The notes below the pieces were generated by a model that saw only the letters and a program-made list of their open reading frames with translations, was not told where the DNA came from and ran no database searches. This document shows, one piece after another, positions 25,414 to 34,417 of a stretch of 48,298 bases of DNA; the stretch's first letter is position 1, and every line of letters starts with the position of its first letter. The position numbers and the translations under genes were made by a program. Source of the DNA: Planctomycetota bacterium. Lineage in GTDB: Bacteria; Planctomycetota; UBA8108; UBA1146. The stretch is from assembly GCA_013911165.1 (NCBI GenBank), contig JACETR010000013.1:1-48298 (forward strand), given 5' to 3'.

Positions 25414-25743
25414 TCAGCCGCTGATCGCGTCGAGTGCCTGCTCAAGGGTCGGCTTGGGGTGTGCACCGGTCATTTGGTTCACCACTTCACCGTCTTTGAA
25501 AAAGAGCAGGGTCGGGACACCCTGGATGCCGTATTTGACGGCAAGGCCTTCAGCCTGCTCAATGTCGACCTTGCCGATTTTGATCCCCTTGTCGGCGTAT
25601 TCGTCTGCCAACTGTGAAACCACGGGTTCCAGAGTTTTGCAGGGGCCGCACCAGGTGGCGTAGAAATCGAGCATGGCCAGTCCGCCGCTGGCAATCTCAG
25701 TTTCGAAATTAGTATCGTCGATGTTCAACAGTTTGTCTGACAT
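25414..25743 (-). CDS. trxA: Thioredoxin
   Basis: A classic 109-residue thioredoxin with the active site W31-C32-G33-P34-C35 and the cis-Pro loop GVPTLLFF. It is the general cytoplasmic dithiol reductant, reduced by TrxB (gene at 35.9 kb) and the usual electron donor to the membrane domain of DsbD. There is no signal peptide, so it is not a ResA-type periplasmic protein despite its place in the cytochrome c operon. ATG 25743 follows GGGAAGGGAG. It lies 17 bases after the DUF2203 gene and 33 before the lipoprotein gene. Confidence 0.96.
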   Translation of the reverse strand: MSDKLLNIDDTNFETEIASGGLAMLDFYATWCGPCKTLEPVVSQLADEYADKGIKIGKVDIEQAEGLAVKYGIQGVPTLLFFKDGEVVNQMTGAHPKPTLEQALDAISG

Positions 25744-25760
25744 TCTTCTTCTCCCTTCCC

Positions 25761-26210
25761 TCAATCGAGGGGGTAAATCAAATCGTCCGTATCCAAATCA
25801 TCCTGCTTGACGAGCAGGGGTATTCTTTCTCCAGGATCCCCGTCTACCGGGCGCCAGTGGTCGATGGAATTTTCGCCCGGCTGCCATGAAAACCATGCAA
25901 GGCAACCATCGATTTCCCCAAGAAACTCCATAGTCGCAGCATCCGGTGTAGCCAGAATTCCGCCCAACTCCTTGACCTCTTCGCGGTAGGCCTCGAGCTT
26001 TCTGGACAGTGTTCTCAACTCTTCTTTCAGTTCGACCAGCGTGGGGGATTTTTCCTCCACTCCGCGTCCGGGTGAGCGGGTCTGACCCAGAATCTCGTCC
26101 CGTCTCTGGATCAGTTTGAGAACGTCGGTGCCGATCTTTTCCAGAAGGGGAATCCTGGCGGAAATGTCGTCGAGTTCGAGAATCGGAATCGATGCTTGCT
26201 GGTCACTCAT
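25761..26210 (-). CDS. DUF2203-like protein
   Basis: A 149-residue, soluble, charged protein. The helical first half (IPLLEKIGTDVLKLIQRRDE, then LKEELRTLSRKLEAYREE) and the second half with ELGGILATPD, CLAWFSWQPGE, HW and ERIPL match the layout of the DUF2203 family, whose function is unknown. ATG at 26210 was chosen because the family begins near there; a longer in-frame extension to 26417 is low in family-like sequence. It is the first gene of the - strand run to 19026, so it may sit next to the operon promoter. Confidence 0.72.
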   Translation of the reverse strand: MSDQQASIPILELDDISARIPLLEKIGTDVLKLIQRRDEILGQTRSPGRGVEEKSPTLVELKEELRTLSRKLEAYREEVKELGGILATPDAATMEFLGEIDGCLAWFSWQPGENSIDHWRPVDGDPGERIPLLVKQDDLDTDDLIYPLD

Positions 26211-26560
26211 TCGGGTTCGAATCCTTTCGATCGTCGAAAGTGCGCAGGTAATCGTTTGCAGGTTCACTTTGGTTCCGACCGATTCCTTGTCTGTCCCTTC
26301 AGTACACTCTTCGGAGACGAATTCGGAATGGGCGGTGGAAAGATGACCCCACAGACGGCAAATCCGGCGACAGCGGGCTGCCGGGCCCCTAAAGACCAGC
26401 GGCAACCGGATGTTCACCGGTAACCGGTGTCATTTTTCCCCTATTTCATGTTAGGAGTGGGGGACCGCGGAAGCAATCAGGACCGGCGAATTATCGGGGT
26501 CAGGTGAGTCAAGATCGGATATAAATCAGGACAAAATCATCTTGCGTGGGGAGAGTTTTG
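26211..26560. other. Divergent intergenic region DUF2203 / metallo-hydrolase
   Basis: About 350 bases with no convincing gene. It must hold the promoter of the cytochrome c operon and that of the metallo-beta-lactamase-fold gene. A near-perfect palindrome, CACCGGT-A-ACCGGTG (26415-26429), is followed on the + strand by a T-rich run (TCATTTTTCCCC). It could be an operator or a stray terminator. A TATAAAT lies at 26519-26525, 36 bases before the + strand ATG. Confidence 0.45.
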
Positions 26561-27448
26561 ATGACTGCAAAAATACGGGCGGGCAGCTGGGAAATCACCA
26601 CTCTTGATGGGGGTGGATTGTATCTGGATGGGGGAGCCATGTTTGGCTCTGTTCCCAGGGTGGTTTGGGAGGGGTGTATTCCCCCGGATGACGCCCACCG
26701 GATCCCACTCGCAACCCGGTTGTTGCTGGCGAAAAACGCGGATGAGAACCGGATCGTCGTCATCGATGCCGGTGTGGGCGACAAAGAGGAAGATGCCTTT
26801 CGGGAACGTTTTGATGTTCGATTGCCGGACGGTGAAGGGCTTTGCCCCCTCGAAAGAGCGGTGCGCAATTCCGGAACCGATCCGGATCAGGTGACCGACG
26901 TCATCATCACTCACCTGCACTTTGACCATGTCGGTGGTGCAACCCGACTGGACTCCTCCGGGAATTCGATACCGGTGATGCCCAATGCCCGGCACTGGGT
27001 CCAGAAACGGAATTGGGAAAATGGGCTTCAACCCAATCCCCGGGAGCGTGCTTCCTATCTTCGCCCCAACATCGAGCCCCTCGAGGGAACGGATCTGCAA
27101 CTACTCGATGGACCCGGCCAAATCATGCCCGGAATCTCTGTCGAAGAGGTGGATGGGCATACGACCGGGATGCAGACGGTTCGGATCGAAGGGGGAGGCC
27201 GGGTGATCCGATATCTGGCGGATCTGGCACCGACGATTCATCACCTTCGGGCGGCATGGACGATGGGATACGACGTTCATGCCCTGAAAGTGGTCGAGGA
27301 GAAGCGCGATTTGCTCGAGGCGGCGTCAGCAGAGCAAGCCTTGCTGGCACTGGAACACGACCCGGTCCACCCGTGGGCAAGGATCATCGAGGAGAAGGGG
27401 CGCTTCAAGGCGGTCCCTGTTTCAGAGGATGAACTCGCCGGGGAATAA
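26561..27448 (+). CDS. Metallo-beta-lactamase-fold hydrolase
   Basis: A 295-residue MBL-fold protein with the zinc motif THLHFDHVGG (H-x-H-x-D-H), an early Asp in VIDAGVGD, a later His in VDGHTTGMQ, and a C-terminal ALEHDP His. The order matches the group that includes lactonases and other quorum-signal or thioester hydrolases, but the substrate cannot be told. No signal peptide is present. ATG 26561 has GGGGAGA six bases upstream; a GTG 15 bases earlier is less likely. It converges with fdhD, 49 bases apart. Confidence 0.88.
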   Translation: MTAKIRAGSWEITTLDGGGLYLDGGAMFGSVPRVVWEGCIPPDDAHRIPLATRLLLAKNADENRIVVIDAGVGDKEEDAFRERFDVRLPDGEGLCPLERAVRNSGTDPDQVTDVIITHLHFDHVGGATRLDSSGNSIPVMPNARHWVQKRNWENGLQPNPRERASYLRPNIEPLEGTDLQLLDGPGQIMPGISVEEVDGHTTGMQTVRIEGGGRVIRYLADLAPTIHHLRAAWTMGYDVHALKVVEEKRDLLEAASAEQALLALEHDPVHPWARIIEEKGRFKAVPVSEDELAGE

Positions 27449-27490
27449 GCAGGATTCGGCTACGAGGGGAAATCCTTGTGAGTTCCAGAA

Positions 27491-27523
27491 CCGGGTTTCA
27501 AAGTCCGAGGGACTTTGAACCGG
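27491..27523. terminator. Long hairpin at the convergent MBL / fdhD ends
   Basis: TTCAAAGTCC (27497-27506) pairs perfectly with GGACTTTGAA (27510-27519) around GAG, extended by CCGG/CCGG after a two-base bulge. It overlaps the fdhD stop. No T-run follows on either side, so it may protect 3' ends or stop transcription with help. Confidence 0.5.
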
Positions 27524-28379
27524 CGTAGCAGTTGAGACCGGACTCTCCGGCAAATCCACACAGTACCATTCCTGCCTCCCGGGCGGTTTCTACGGCGAGA
27601 TTGGATGGAGCACCCACTGCGATCAGTGCTGCGAAACCTGCGACGGCGGCCTTTTGAACCAACTCAAAACTGGCCCGCCCACTGACGGTGCACACGAGTT
27701 GATCTGCTGGCAACATTTCTCTCGTCGCCAGAGCTCCAACCAGTTTGTCGAGGGCATTGTGGCGGCCCACATCTTCCCGAAGTGTGATCAATTCACCTCC
27801 GGCAGGCCAGGCACCGGCCGCATGAACACCGCCGGTGGATTCAAAGAGGCTTTGCGAAGCACGCAGGAGATTGGGAAGGGTCGCTAACCAACCCGGATCC
27901 AGAGTGGGGGACTCAGCCCGTTCCGGAACCCGCTGGACCACGTCTTCGAGTCGGGTACGCCCGCAGATGCCACATGCACTGGTTCCATGTCCCAGAGTTT
28001 GCAGATGTTCAATCGCAGGAATTGAGCCTTCCCTGAGGGTCACGGTCACCACGTTGAGGGGTTCCTCTGCCTGACCATCGGTGCAATGGGATATCCCTGC
28101 CGGCTTTTCTGAAAGACCGAGGATTCCCTCGGCGGTGAGAAATCCCAGAGCAAGGTCGAAATCATCTCCGGGAGTCCGCATCGTCGTGCCGACCTTTTGA
28201 TCTTTGGATTCTCCATCTTCGGACCAGCGCAGACGAATCTCGAGAGGTTCTTCGACGGCAATTTCATCGAGGCCCCGGGGAGAGCGACCGGGACGTGTCC
28301 TTTTGACGGAGAGCTTCTGTGTCGGACGATGGACCGCGGCATTACGGGGAGTCGGTTGATCCTGTGAATCGGGTGCCAT
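27498..28379 (-). CDS. fdhD: Formate dehydrogenase accessory sulfurtransferase FdhD
   Basis: FdhD takes sulfur from IscS and passes it to the molybdenum (bis-MGD) cofactor of formate dehydrogenases. The 293-residue protein has the Cys loop SACGICG that carries the sulfur, the signature EDVGRHNALDK and SGRASFELVQKAA in the C-terminal half. The N-terminus is 30-40 residues longer than average, rich in Pro/Arg. ATG 28379 has AGGA eight bases upstream. No formate dehydrogenase lies in the window. Such enzymes are often selenoproteins, which fits the putative selenoprotein genes nearby but does not prove Sec use. Confidence 0.95.
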   Translation of the reverse strand: MAPDSQDQPTPRNAAVHRPTQKLSVKRTRPGRSPRGLDEIAVEEPLEIRLRWSEDGESKDQKVGTTMRTPGDDFDLALGFLTAEGILGLSEKPAGISHCTDGQAEEPLNVVTVTLREGSIPAIEHLQTLGHGTSACGICGRTRLEDVVQRVPERAESPTLDPGWLATLPNLLRASQSLFESTGGVHAAGAWPAGGELITLREDVGRHNALDKLVGALATREMLPADQLVCTVSGRASFELVQKAAVAGFAALIAVGAPSNLAVETAREAGMVLCGFAGESGLNCYAGSKSLGL

Positions 28380-28473
28380 TGCCGTGATCCTGCCCTTCCT
28401 GTTGCTAAACAGGATACCTCATGGGTGACGAAATGCACCCGGAGTCAATCGATAGAAGCTCGCCAAAGGCCCA

Positions 28474-30276
28474 TCAGGTTCCGGGAAGGATCGGCTGTCC
28501 TTCCTCCCACACGAGGCGATCGATGGAAACGGCCTGAGGGAAGAGGTCGCGGAGGACACTGGCATCGAGAAGTCCCTGATCGTAGCCCCATGCCCTGACC
28601 GGAGGATTGTAGACCCCGGACTTGCCCCAGCGTTCGGTAGCCTGGCGGCTCTGGAACAGATTGATAAATGCTCCATTGATATTGCAGTCGACACCGGACC
28701 AGCGCTCATGGAAACGGGGAAGGTTTTCCAGACCACCGGAGTAGTTTCCACCGCCATCGGGAGTGGGAACATTCCCGGTGATCATTGCCATATTGAAAGT
28801 GGTCTCCGTCGCATTGTCGATGTCTGAGGCGGAGTCGCCTGGATCTCTGTCGTCATCCCAGGTGTTTGAAAGGAGATTGACGGCATCGCTGATGACTGCC
28901 ACCGTCTTCTGATTCGAAGTTCCGAAATCAGTGGTATTGAAATCTCCCTGAACGTAGATCGGATTTTCGCTGACAAAAAGCATGTCCGCAGGAATGGTGT
29001 GTCCATTGACCAGTCTAATCCCCTCAAACCAGTTTGAAGCACTGCCGGGGTCCCAGTTGGCAGGCTCCGGTGTGGGAGAGCGGTATGCGTAGATCTGGTG
29101 GATGTCGTTGGAGGGATCCGAATCCTGATTGGCACTATCAATGTAGTTGGTCAGCAGAGAATCGGACAAATCGATCTCGGTCAGCGGCACGTAGGTTTCT
29201 TCCCGTGCATCGTACATATCATTGGAGGATTCGCTGACCGCTGTTGAAACCTGGGCTGTGATGTCGACTTCAACCCCGTTTTGAACGTGATAAACGCGAT
29301 CATTGTGGAAGAGGAGGTCCGCAGTGTTTCGATAGTGACCGTTATTGGCAATCGATCCTATTTCAGGAGCGTTTTGGGTCAGCACACCATGACTGCCGGT
29401 TTGCACTGTCCCATCCCAGCGATTGGTGGCGTAATCAGCCCACGCTTCAGGGTCATTCCAGTATTCGTAATCGCGGTCATTTCTGAGGCTCTTGTAGTCA
29501 CCATTAGAATTCCTGATGCGAACAGTTCCACCGGTGGTGCTACCGTTATTCTTTCGCTCTCGGAACATCTCACCAGTGCAACGGAAGTAATCAGAATCGA
29601 TGCTGAGTGTTTTGTTGCTCCCTACACCTACATAGATATCCCCGTTGGCGTGAACCTTGCCCGAAAAGGTCATCGAAGGTCCAGGGAGCAATTCCAGATC
29701 GTCGTCAAAAAAGATGGCGAAGTCGAAGAGAGGATTCCTTTGTACTTCTATGGTTCTTCTCAGCCGACTGGCGGCCTCGCCGATCAGCACACCAGAATCA
29801 CTTTCAGCGCCGGGGTAGATTTGCACGACCCGGGTGTATAGCTCCTGTTTGTCCGAGGAACTTCCTGCGGTGGAGTCATAATTCACTTCGATGGGTCGCC
29901 AGCCATTCTCGTCCACTTCCCCAGAGTACACCGTGGGAGTCAGATCTTCGCCATTCCATGTGTAGTTCTCGCCACCGATAGTGACGGTTCCACTGGCAGT
30001 GAGAGAATCGGCAAAAGGGTCATCGAAGTTTGCGGTGCGTTGGAGAATTTGTTTCTGTGCCGCATCGAGAATTGCTTCCGCAAGGGCACGTGCCTGCAAT
30101 CGATCCAACTGAAACCGCGAATCCTTGTTGCGAGTCAGAGTGGTGGTCACCGTGACAGCACTGACCATTCCCAGGACCAGAGCCATGAAGACGGTGACGA
30201 ACATGGCCAGACCGGACTCTTCGCGAGTCGAGTCAAATGAGCCAGACTGATCTGCAGTTTTGGGGGTATTCGTCAA
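28474..30276 (-). CDS. PilX-like pilus/secretion-associated protein
   Basis: A 600-residue protein with a Gly-led hydrophobic N-terminus (ESGLAMFVTVFMALVLGMV) followed by the amphipathic helix typical of type IV pilus minor proteins of the PilX kind. The large remainder is beta-rich, with GKVHANGDIYVG and late YVQGDFNTTDFG, motifs seen in long bacterial PilX-type or DUF4900-type surface proteins. The start is chosen as TTG 30276, with AAGGAG five bases upstream; a TTG at 30318 overlapping the previous stop is an alternative. It is the third gene of a pilV-pilW-pilX-like set. The pilus motor genes are not here. Confidence 0.72.
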   Translation of the reverse strand: MTNTPKTADQSGSFDSTREESGLAMFVTVFMALVLGMVSAVTVTTTLTRNKDSRFQLDRLQARALAEAILDAAQKQILQRTANFDDPFADSLTASGTVTIGGENYTWNGEDLTPTVYSGEVDENGWRPIEVNYDSTAGSSSDKQELYTRVVQIYPGAESDSGVLIGEAASRLRRTIEVQRNPLFDFAIFFDDDLELLPGPSMTFSGKVHANGDIYVGVGSNKTLSIDSDYFRCTGEMFRERKNNGSTTGGTVRIRNSNGDYKSLRNDRDYEYWNDPEAWADYATNRWDGTVQTGSHGVLTQNAPEIGSIANNGHYRNTADLLFHNDRVYHVQNGVEVDITAQVSTAVSESSNDMYDAREETYVPLTEIDLSDSLLTNYIDSANQDSDPSNDIHQIYAYRSPTPEPANWDPGSASNWFEGIRLVNGHTIPADMLFVSENPIYVQGDFNTTDFGTSNQKTVAVISDAVNLLSNTWDDDRDPGDSASDIDNATETTFNMAMITGNVPTPDGGGNYSGGLENLPRFHERWSGVDCNINGAFINLFQSRQATERWGKSGVYNPPVRAWGYDQGLLDASVLRDLFPQAVSIDRLVWEEGQPILPGT

Positions 30277-30314
30277 AGTTGCTCCTTCATGCCGGAAGCT
30301 TTGGAAGAGAGTGA

Positions 30315-31010
30315 TCAAAGGCTCTCTAGGTAGTTTCTTTGCTGGATTCTGCTGCGAATTGAGTAGGGAAGGTCTTCCACATCCCTTTGAAGATGCAGCT
30401 CGACTTCAATGGAGTTCCCGCTGACAGAGAATTCCATTCCCTTCAGTCGCTGACCGGAAGAGTCTGTTTCATGTGTGCCGATCTGTTTAGCCAGAACCCA
30501 CTCAGTCGAGTTCGCTCCGGCGGACAGAGTGCATGTCAAGTCTCCAAAATGGTACAGCTCTGCATTGGGATCGCTGCTGAGCCGATCCCAACTGATGGTG
30601 CAATCTGCAACCGGGAGTGCATTGTCAGAGGAATCCACGAAGTAATAAGACGAGGTCAAAGAATCGTAATCCCTTTTCCATGTCGCAGGATCGACCTGCT
30701 CCCACGTTTGGGATCCGGTATTGAAAAAGTAGCCGAGAACCTGAATCGTTACGGAAGTTCCCTCGGTATTGAGGATGGGTGTGGACCATCCCTGTCGTAG
30801 AATCCGCTCCATTTTGGAAAAAGCCCGATGGCTGTCGAGCTGGATTCCTGCATCTGCGTCGGCCTGATTCCCGTATTCGGAAAATTCAGTCGCGGCGCCG
30901 AGGCTCAGAATCAACACGATGATGAACACTGCGGAGGCGATCAGAATTTCGAGGAGTGTGGCTCCCGATTCAGGGTTTTGGTCATGGGGTTTCAAAGTGA
31001 TCTCCATCAT
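30315..31010 (-). CDS. PilW-like minor prepilin
   Basis: A 231-residue protein with a prepilin leader and cleavage motif ESG-ATLLEILIASA, Glu at mature position 5, then a hydrophobic stretch (VFIIVLILSLGAAT). The first mature residue is Ala, not Phe, a known but less common variant. The mature domain is beta-rich with a few Cys. Minor pilins of this type start the pilus or a type II secretion pseudopilus. It overlaps the pilV-like gene by ATGA. ATG at 31010 has AGGA four bases upstream; an ATG three bases later is equally possible. Confidence 0.8.
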   Translation of the reverse strand: MMEITLKPHDQNPESGATLLEILIASAVFIIVLILSLGAATEFSEYGNQADADAGIQLDSHRAFSKMERILRQGWSTPILNTEGTSVTIQVLGYFFNTGSQTWEQVDPATWKRDYDSLTSSYYFVDSSDNALPVADCTISWDRLSSDPNAELYHFGDLTCTLSAGANSTEWVLAKQIGTHETDSSGQRLKGMEFSVSGNSIEVELHLQRDVEDLPYSIRSRIQQRNYLESL

Positions 31011-31456
31011 CGGGTCCTGACGACCCAGAATTCACGGGTGACAGGTCCTGAATCTCGCCCGGTCCAGCTGACCGTGACGAGAACCTCGACCGGGTCCGCC
31101 TCAAGGTCTGTTGTAGTGACTTGAACTGTCGGAATAGTCGGATCACTCATCTCCAGAACAGTAGGAGTTTCTCCGTAGATCTGTGTACCTTTTTGAGGCC
31201 AGTTGGCTGAAAGCAGATAACCATCTTCGGGGTTGGTCAGTTCTTCCAGAGACTGGGAGTAGAGCTCTTCCAGAACCGCACGGCTCATCGCCGTCGCCTG
31301 GGTGAACTCTCTGGATTCATTCTGGGCCTGTACCACGGGAATCATCACCATTGCGGAAGCGAGACCGACCACAGCCAGAATGGCGATGGAGATCATCACT
31401 TCGAGCAGGGTGAATCCCGCTGAAGGATCAGGTTTGGAGTGTTCCAGTGTTGCCAT
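31007..31456 (-). CDS. PilV-like minor prepilin
   Basis: A 149-residue prepilin with the standard processing site SAG-FTLLEVMISIAIL: leader of 14 residues, Phe +1 and Glu +5, followed by the hydrophobic assembly helix. The C-terminal half contains a short beta domain (VLVTVSWTGRDSG) typical of PilV. It begins the three-gene pilin set; PilD-type peptidase and PilB-type ATPase must lie elsewhere. ATG 31456 has GGGAGAA just upstream. An overlapping ATG at 31460 is out of frame. Confidence 0.85.
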   Translation of the reverse strand: MATLEHSKPDPSAGFTLLEVMISIAILAVVGLASAMVMIPVVQAQNESREFTQATAMSRAVLEELYSQSLEELTNPEDGYLLSANWPQKGTQIYGETPTVLEMSDPTIPTVQVTTTDLEADPVEVLVTVSWTGRDSGPVTREFWVVRTR

Positions 31457-31593
31457 TCATTTCTCCCATCGAAATCACGACAGACCTCTGGCCATGAGGC
31501 TCCAGAGAAGACTACGACAGGGTCTGAAATCCCGGCAAATCACCGGAGGGAGAGGGAAGGGCTGCCTGGGGACTTATTCCCGGCAAATGGCCG

Positions 31594-33069
31594 TTAGAGC
31601 CCGATTTCGACGAGGCAGCGGAAAGTGAACAGATTCTGGGCTGAAGACCCACCCGGTGACAACAGAATGGGGACGTCACTGCGGGTCCAGGCGCTTTCAA
31701 GGGTCCAGCGAAGGCCGGGCCGCATCTTGCGGGTCACTGCCAGACGTACCGCTTCCAGATCGTTGGAACCCATTCCAGTAGAAAGCCAGCCGAGATCAGA
31801 AAGGCCCGACTTTACCGTCAATTGTTCGTAACGGAGAAGGAGGTCATAACCGTTGCGGGTTTCAGTGAGTTCCCCGGATGAAGAAGAGGGGATCTCTTCC
31901 TTGAAGATTTTGCCCGGGAGATCGTGTGGAAGTGCGATGGGAAGCGGGTTGCTGGAACCCAATTTGGCCCGCAATCCGATTTGGAATGCGGTGACTTCTC
32001 CCGGCAAGTCGAAGTCGGCGGGGCCAACCCCGAAAAATCCGCATCTCAACCATTCATTCTCAAACTGAAGATTCGAAGTGAGCGGCAGTCGCCAGCCTGT
32101 TCTGACCCAGCGGATATTATCATGATGAAGCGGAATGGTTTGCAGCAGATCCTGTTCTCCGGCTGATCGAATACGGAAGATGCCATCCGCCTCCCAGTCC
32201 CAACGGGAAGTGAGAAACAGGGAGGTGTCTTTCCATGATTCCTGTGTCCCATCGGGTCCTCCAAAGAGGAATCGTGAAAGAGGTCGAATGCTGACACGGG
32301 TCAACAGTCCATAACCGCCAAACTTTTCTCCATCCACATCGACGGGTTCATCGAGCATCAACTGGAGATCGCCTGTGAGAGCTCCCTTGATCCAGCGGCC
32401 ACCGGTGCGTATTCCCCAAGCGGATCCTCCGCCCGCCCAATCGACAAGCCCCGGAGAGATGGAGATTCTTCTCTCCTGACCCGGGAAGCTCTCGAGTCCC
32501 AAAGTTCCGGGGATGCGTCCAGTGGTCAGGTGGAACCCATACTTGAGTGGAGTGTCGAACCAAAGTTCCGAGATAACTCCATGCGCATGATCCCCTGCAA
32601 GGTTCAGTCGAGCCAAAAATGAGTCCCGTCCAAGAATGTTGCCTTCAAGGCGGATTTCACTGTCTCGGGTCGTGAAGATGGGGTTGTCCAAATCTTCGGG
32701 TGTATGCAGCAGCTCGAGTCGCAGGGTCGGGATGATTGAGAGTTCGGGAACCCCTCCCGGACCACGAATCTGCAGCCTTCCGTTGGGGGAAAACTCGATG
32801 GATCCCCGGGGGTCAGTTCCAGGGGGGTCATCGGTCAGGAATGTGGCCGAATCGTTTTCAGAATTTTCAAAGGGATCGCCAAATGGGTCATCCAGTGTCG
32901 GTGTGGGAGAAGACTCTTCTGCGAAGGGATCGGCGAACGGATCTTCCGCTTCCTGTGCGAACAGGCCAGTGGTGGGAATCAGTGCACTCAACAGGAGCCA
33001 ACCGCCCACAAAGAAGGAGCGGATCGATGGCAATGGATGCTGAGTGGACAGTCTGCGAATCGGAAGCAC
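31594..33069 (-). CDS. Outer-membrane porin, OprO/OprP-like
   Basis: A 491-residue secreted protein: signal peptide of about 38 residues ending GLFAQ, then an acidic Asp/Pro/Phe-rich segment (DPFADPFAE and related repeats to about 85) and a long beta-barrel-like region with alternating strands. RLEGNILGRDSFLARLNLAG, the FHLTTGRIPG strand and the closing LFTFRCLVEIGL with a near-terminal aromatic/hydrophobic end fit the phosphate-selective porin group. The match is by pattern, not by a firm signature. GTG 33069 is the start because GGGGA lies six bases upstream and the signal peptide follows at once; a TTG at 33141 would overlap the esterase gene. Confidence 0.65.
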   Translation of the reverse strand: MLPIRRLSTQHPLPSIRSFFVGGWLLLSALIPTTGLFAQEAEDPFADPFAEESSPTPTLDDPFGDPFENSENDSATFLTDDPPGTDPRGSIEFSPNGRLQIRGPGGVPELSIIPTLRLELLHTPEDLDNPIFTTRDSEIRLEGNILGRDSFLARLNLAGDHAHGVISELWFDTPLKYGFHLTTGRIPGTLGLESFPGQERRISISPGLVDWAGGGSAWGIRTGGRWIKGALTGDLQLMLDEPVDVDGEKFGGYGLLTRVSIRPLSRFLFGGPDGTQESWKDTSLFLTSRWDWEADGIFRIRSAGEQDLLQTIPLHHDNIRWVRTGWRLPLTSNLQFENEWLRCGFFGVGPADFDLPGEVTAFQIGLRAKLGSSNPLPIALPHDLPGKIFKEEIPSSSSGELTETRNGYDLLLRYEQLTVKSGLSDLGWLSTGMGSNDLEAVRLAVTRKMRPGLRWTLESAWTRSDVPILLSPGGSSAQNLFTFRCLVEIGL

Positions 33070-33131
33070 TGAATTTCCCCTTTGCCCCATTAAACCGCAC
33101 CCTGCGAAGCGGTCAACGAAGAGAAATCCCT

Positions 33132-34412
33132 TCAGGGACAAACAGGTGGGGTGATGCAGTCCAGGTTACCGGGGACTGCCTGGTTTCCACAGAGGGGATG
33201 GGGAGCAGGAATCGGAGCCGAATTGCTGAATAGCCATGAGAGCATGTAAACCGCATCGCTGATATCGAGACTGTCATCATCGTTGACGTCCTGAGCCAGA
33301 CCACAGTCTGGGACTCCCTGATCACCCTGAAAGAGTACCGAGAGGATCACGATCACGTCGGCGAGGTCAGTGGAATTGTCCTGATTGGTATCCCCGCGAA
33401 TAAATGCGGGCTGCTGCCACTGTTCAAGAATCCAATCTCGGGCCAAGAAAAAGGAAGAAGGCGGAAGACCATGGCCGGCTCCTGGGACCGTCTCCAAAGT
33501 GGCGACCAGACCCAGAGAAGTGAGGGTGTCCTGCAGACGGACCGCTTGGGGATAGGCGATGACGGTATCCATCGTTCCGTGTGCAATCATCAGCGGGACT
33601 GCGTGGACCGGTTGAACCGCAAAGATGGGACTGGCGTCATGAGCGAGTTCGACCAATTCCTGCCATGGGGCCTGATTGGAATTCTCATTGTCGAGGATTT
33701 CACCCATGGAGATGCCGGTTTTCTGCCAGCGGAGCAGCAGGGATTCGGGGGAGCCGGGTTCCTCGTGATTGAGAGTGGAGCCGGGAGGGGTGGTTACGTC
33801 CAGATCGAGTCGAAGCAGGTCTGAAGGACCGTAAAAGTTGACTCCCAATTGAACCGCGGAAGAAATCTGGGGCCAATCGCCCACGGATCCTTCTGACCCG
33901 GACGCATCGTTGGTCAGTGCCAGAATCGCGGACAAATGTCCGCCGGCAGAAAGGCCCCATGCGACAAAGGCATCCGGGCGAATGTTGAGATCGTTGGCGT
34001 GGGCTCGAAGCCAGCGTACGGCGGCTTTGGCATCATCCCGTTGTGCGGGCCATGTGACAGGTTCATTACCAAACTCACCCGCTTGGGAGGTCAATCGATA
34101 GTCGATGGTGGCAATGGAAAAGCCTTCGTTGCGAAAGCCGAGGATCGGCCCCGGTACCGCTTGTCTCACCCCCGATTGCCAGGCTCCACCGTGAATGAAA
34201 ATGATCAGTGGATGGGGACCCGAGCTGCCATCTGTCGCCGGCAGAAAATCGAGCCACAGGGGAGTTCCTCCCACTGTGGCATAAACAAACTCCTGAACTC
34301 CCGGTGGAGTCTGCGAGTGTAACGGACCACTAAAACCGACTGCGCTGGTGACGGTTAGCAACAGAAGCATGCAGCGGATGAACCCCTTGACGCCGATTTC
34401 AGGTCGTGGCAT
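33132..34412 (-). CDS. Secreted alpha/beta hydrolase with C-terminal dockerin-like repeats
   Basis: A 426-residue protein with signal peptide (1-33, ending LHSQ). The catalytic domain (about 36-330) has the oxyanion HGGAW motif, nucleophile elbow GLSAGGHLS, and the Asp (HGTMDTVI) and His (GAGHG) of an esterase of the BD-FAE/carboxylesterase type, which may act on acetylated or feruloylated polysaccharides. The last 90 residues hold two calcium-loop segments, RGDTNQDNSTDLADVI and QDVNDDDSLDISDAVYML, each followed by a LF helix, then Pro/Cys-rich ends. This dockerin-like pair is frequent at C-termini of Planctomycetes secreted proteins and could sort or anchor them. It starts five bases after the upstream stop. 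Confidence 0.87.
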   Translation of the reverse strand: MPRPEIGVKGFIRCMLLLLTVTSAVGFSGPLHSQTPPGVQEFVYATVGGTPLWLDFLPATDGSSGPHPLIIFIHGGAWQSGVRQAVPGPILGFRNEGFSIATIDYRLTSQAGEFGNEPVTWPAQRDDAKAAVRWLRAHANDLNIRPDAFVAWGLSAGGHLSAILALTNDASGSEGSVGDWPQISSAVQLGVNFYGPSDLLRLDLDVTTPPGSTLNHEEPGSPESLLLRWQKTGISMGEILDNENSNQAPWQELVELAHDASPIFAVQPVHAVPLMIAHGTMDTVIAYPQAVRLQDTLTSLGLVATLETVPGAGHGLPPSSFFLARDWILEQWQQPAFIRGDTNQDNSTDLADVIVILSVLFQGDQGVPDCGLAQDVNDDDSLDISDAVYMLSWLFSNSAPIPAPHPLCGNQAVPGNLDCITPPVCP

Positions 34413-34417
34413 CCGGT

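Noticed and set aside
26213..26235. tRNA T-arm-like GGGTTCGAATCC
   Set aside because: The flanking bases do not form a T stem or acceptor stem and part of it lies near the DUF2203 start; no tRNA was found in the window.
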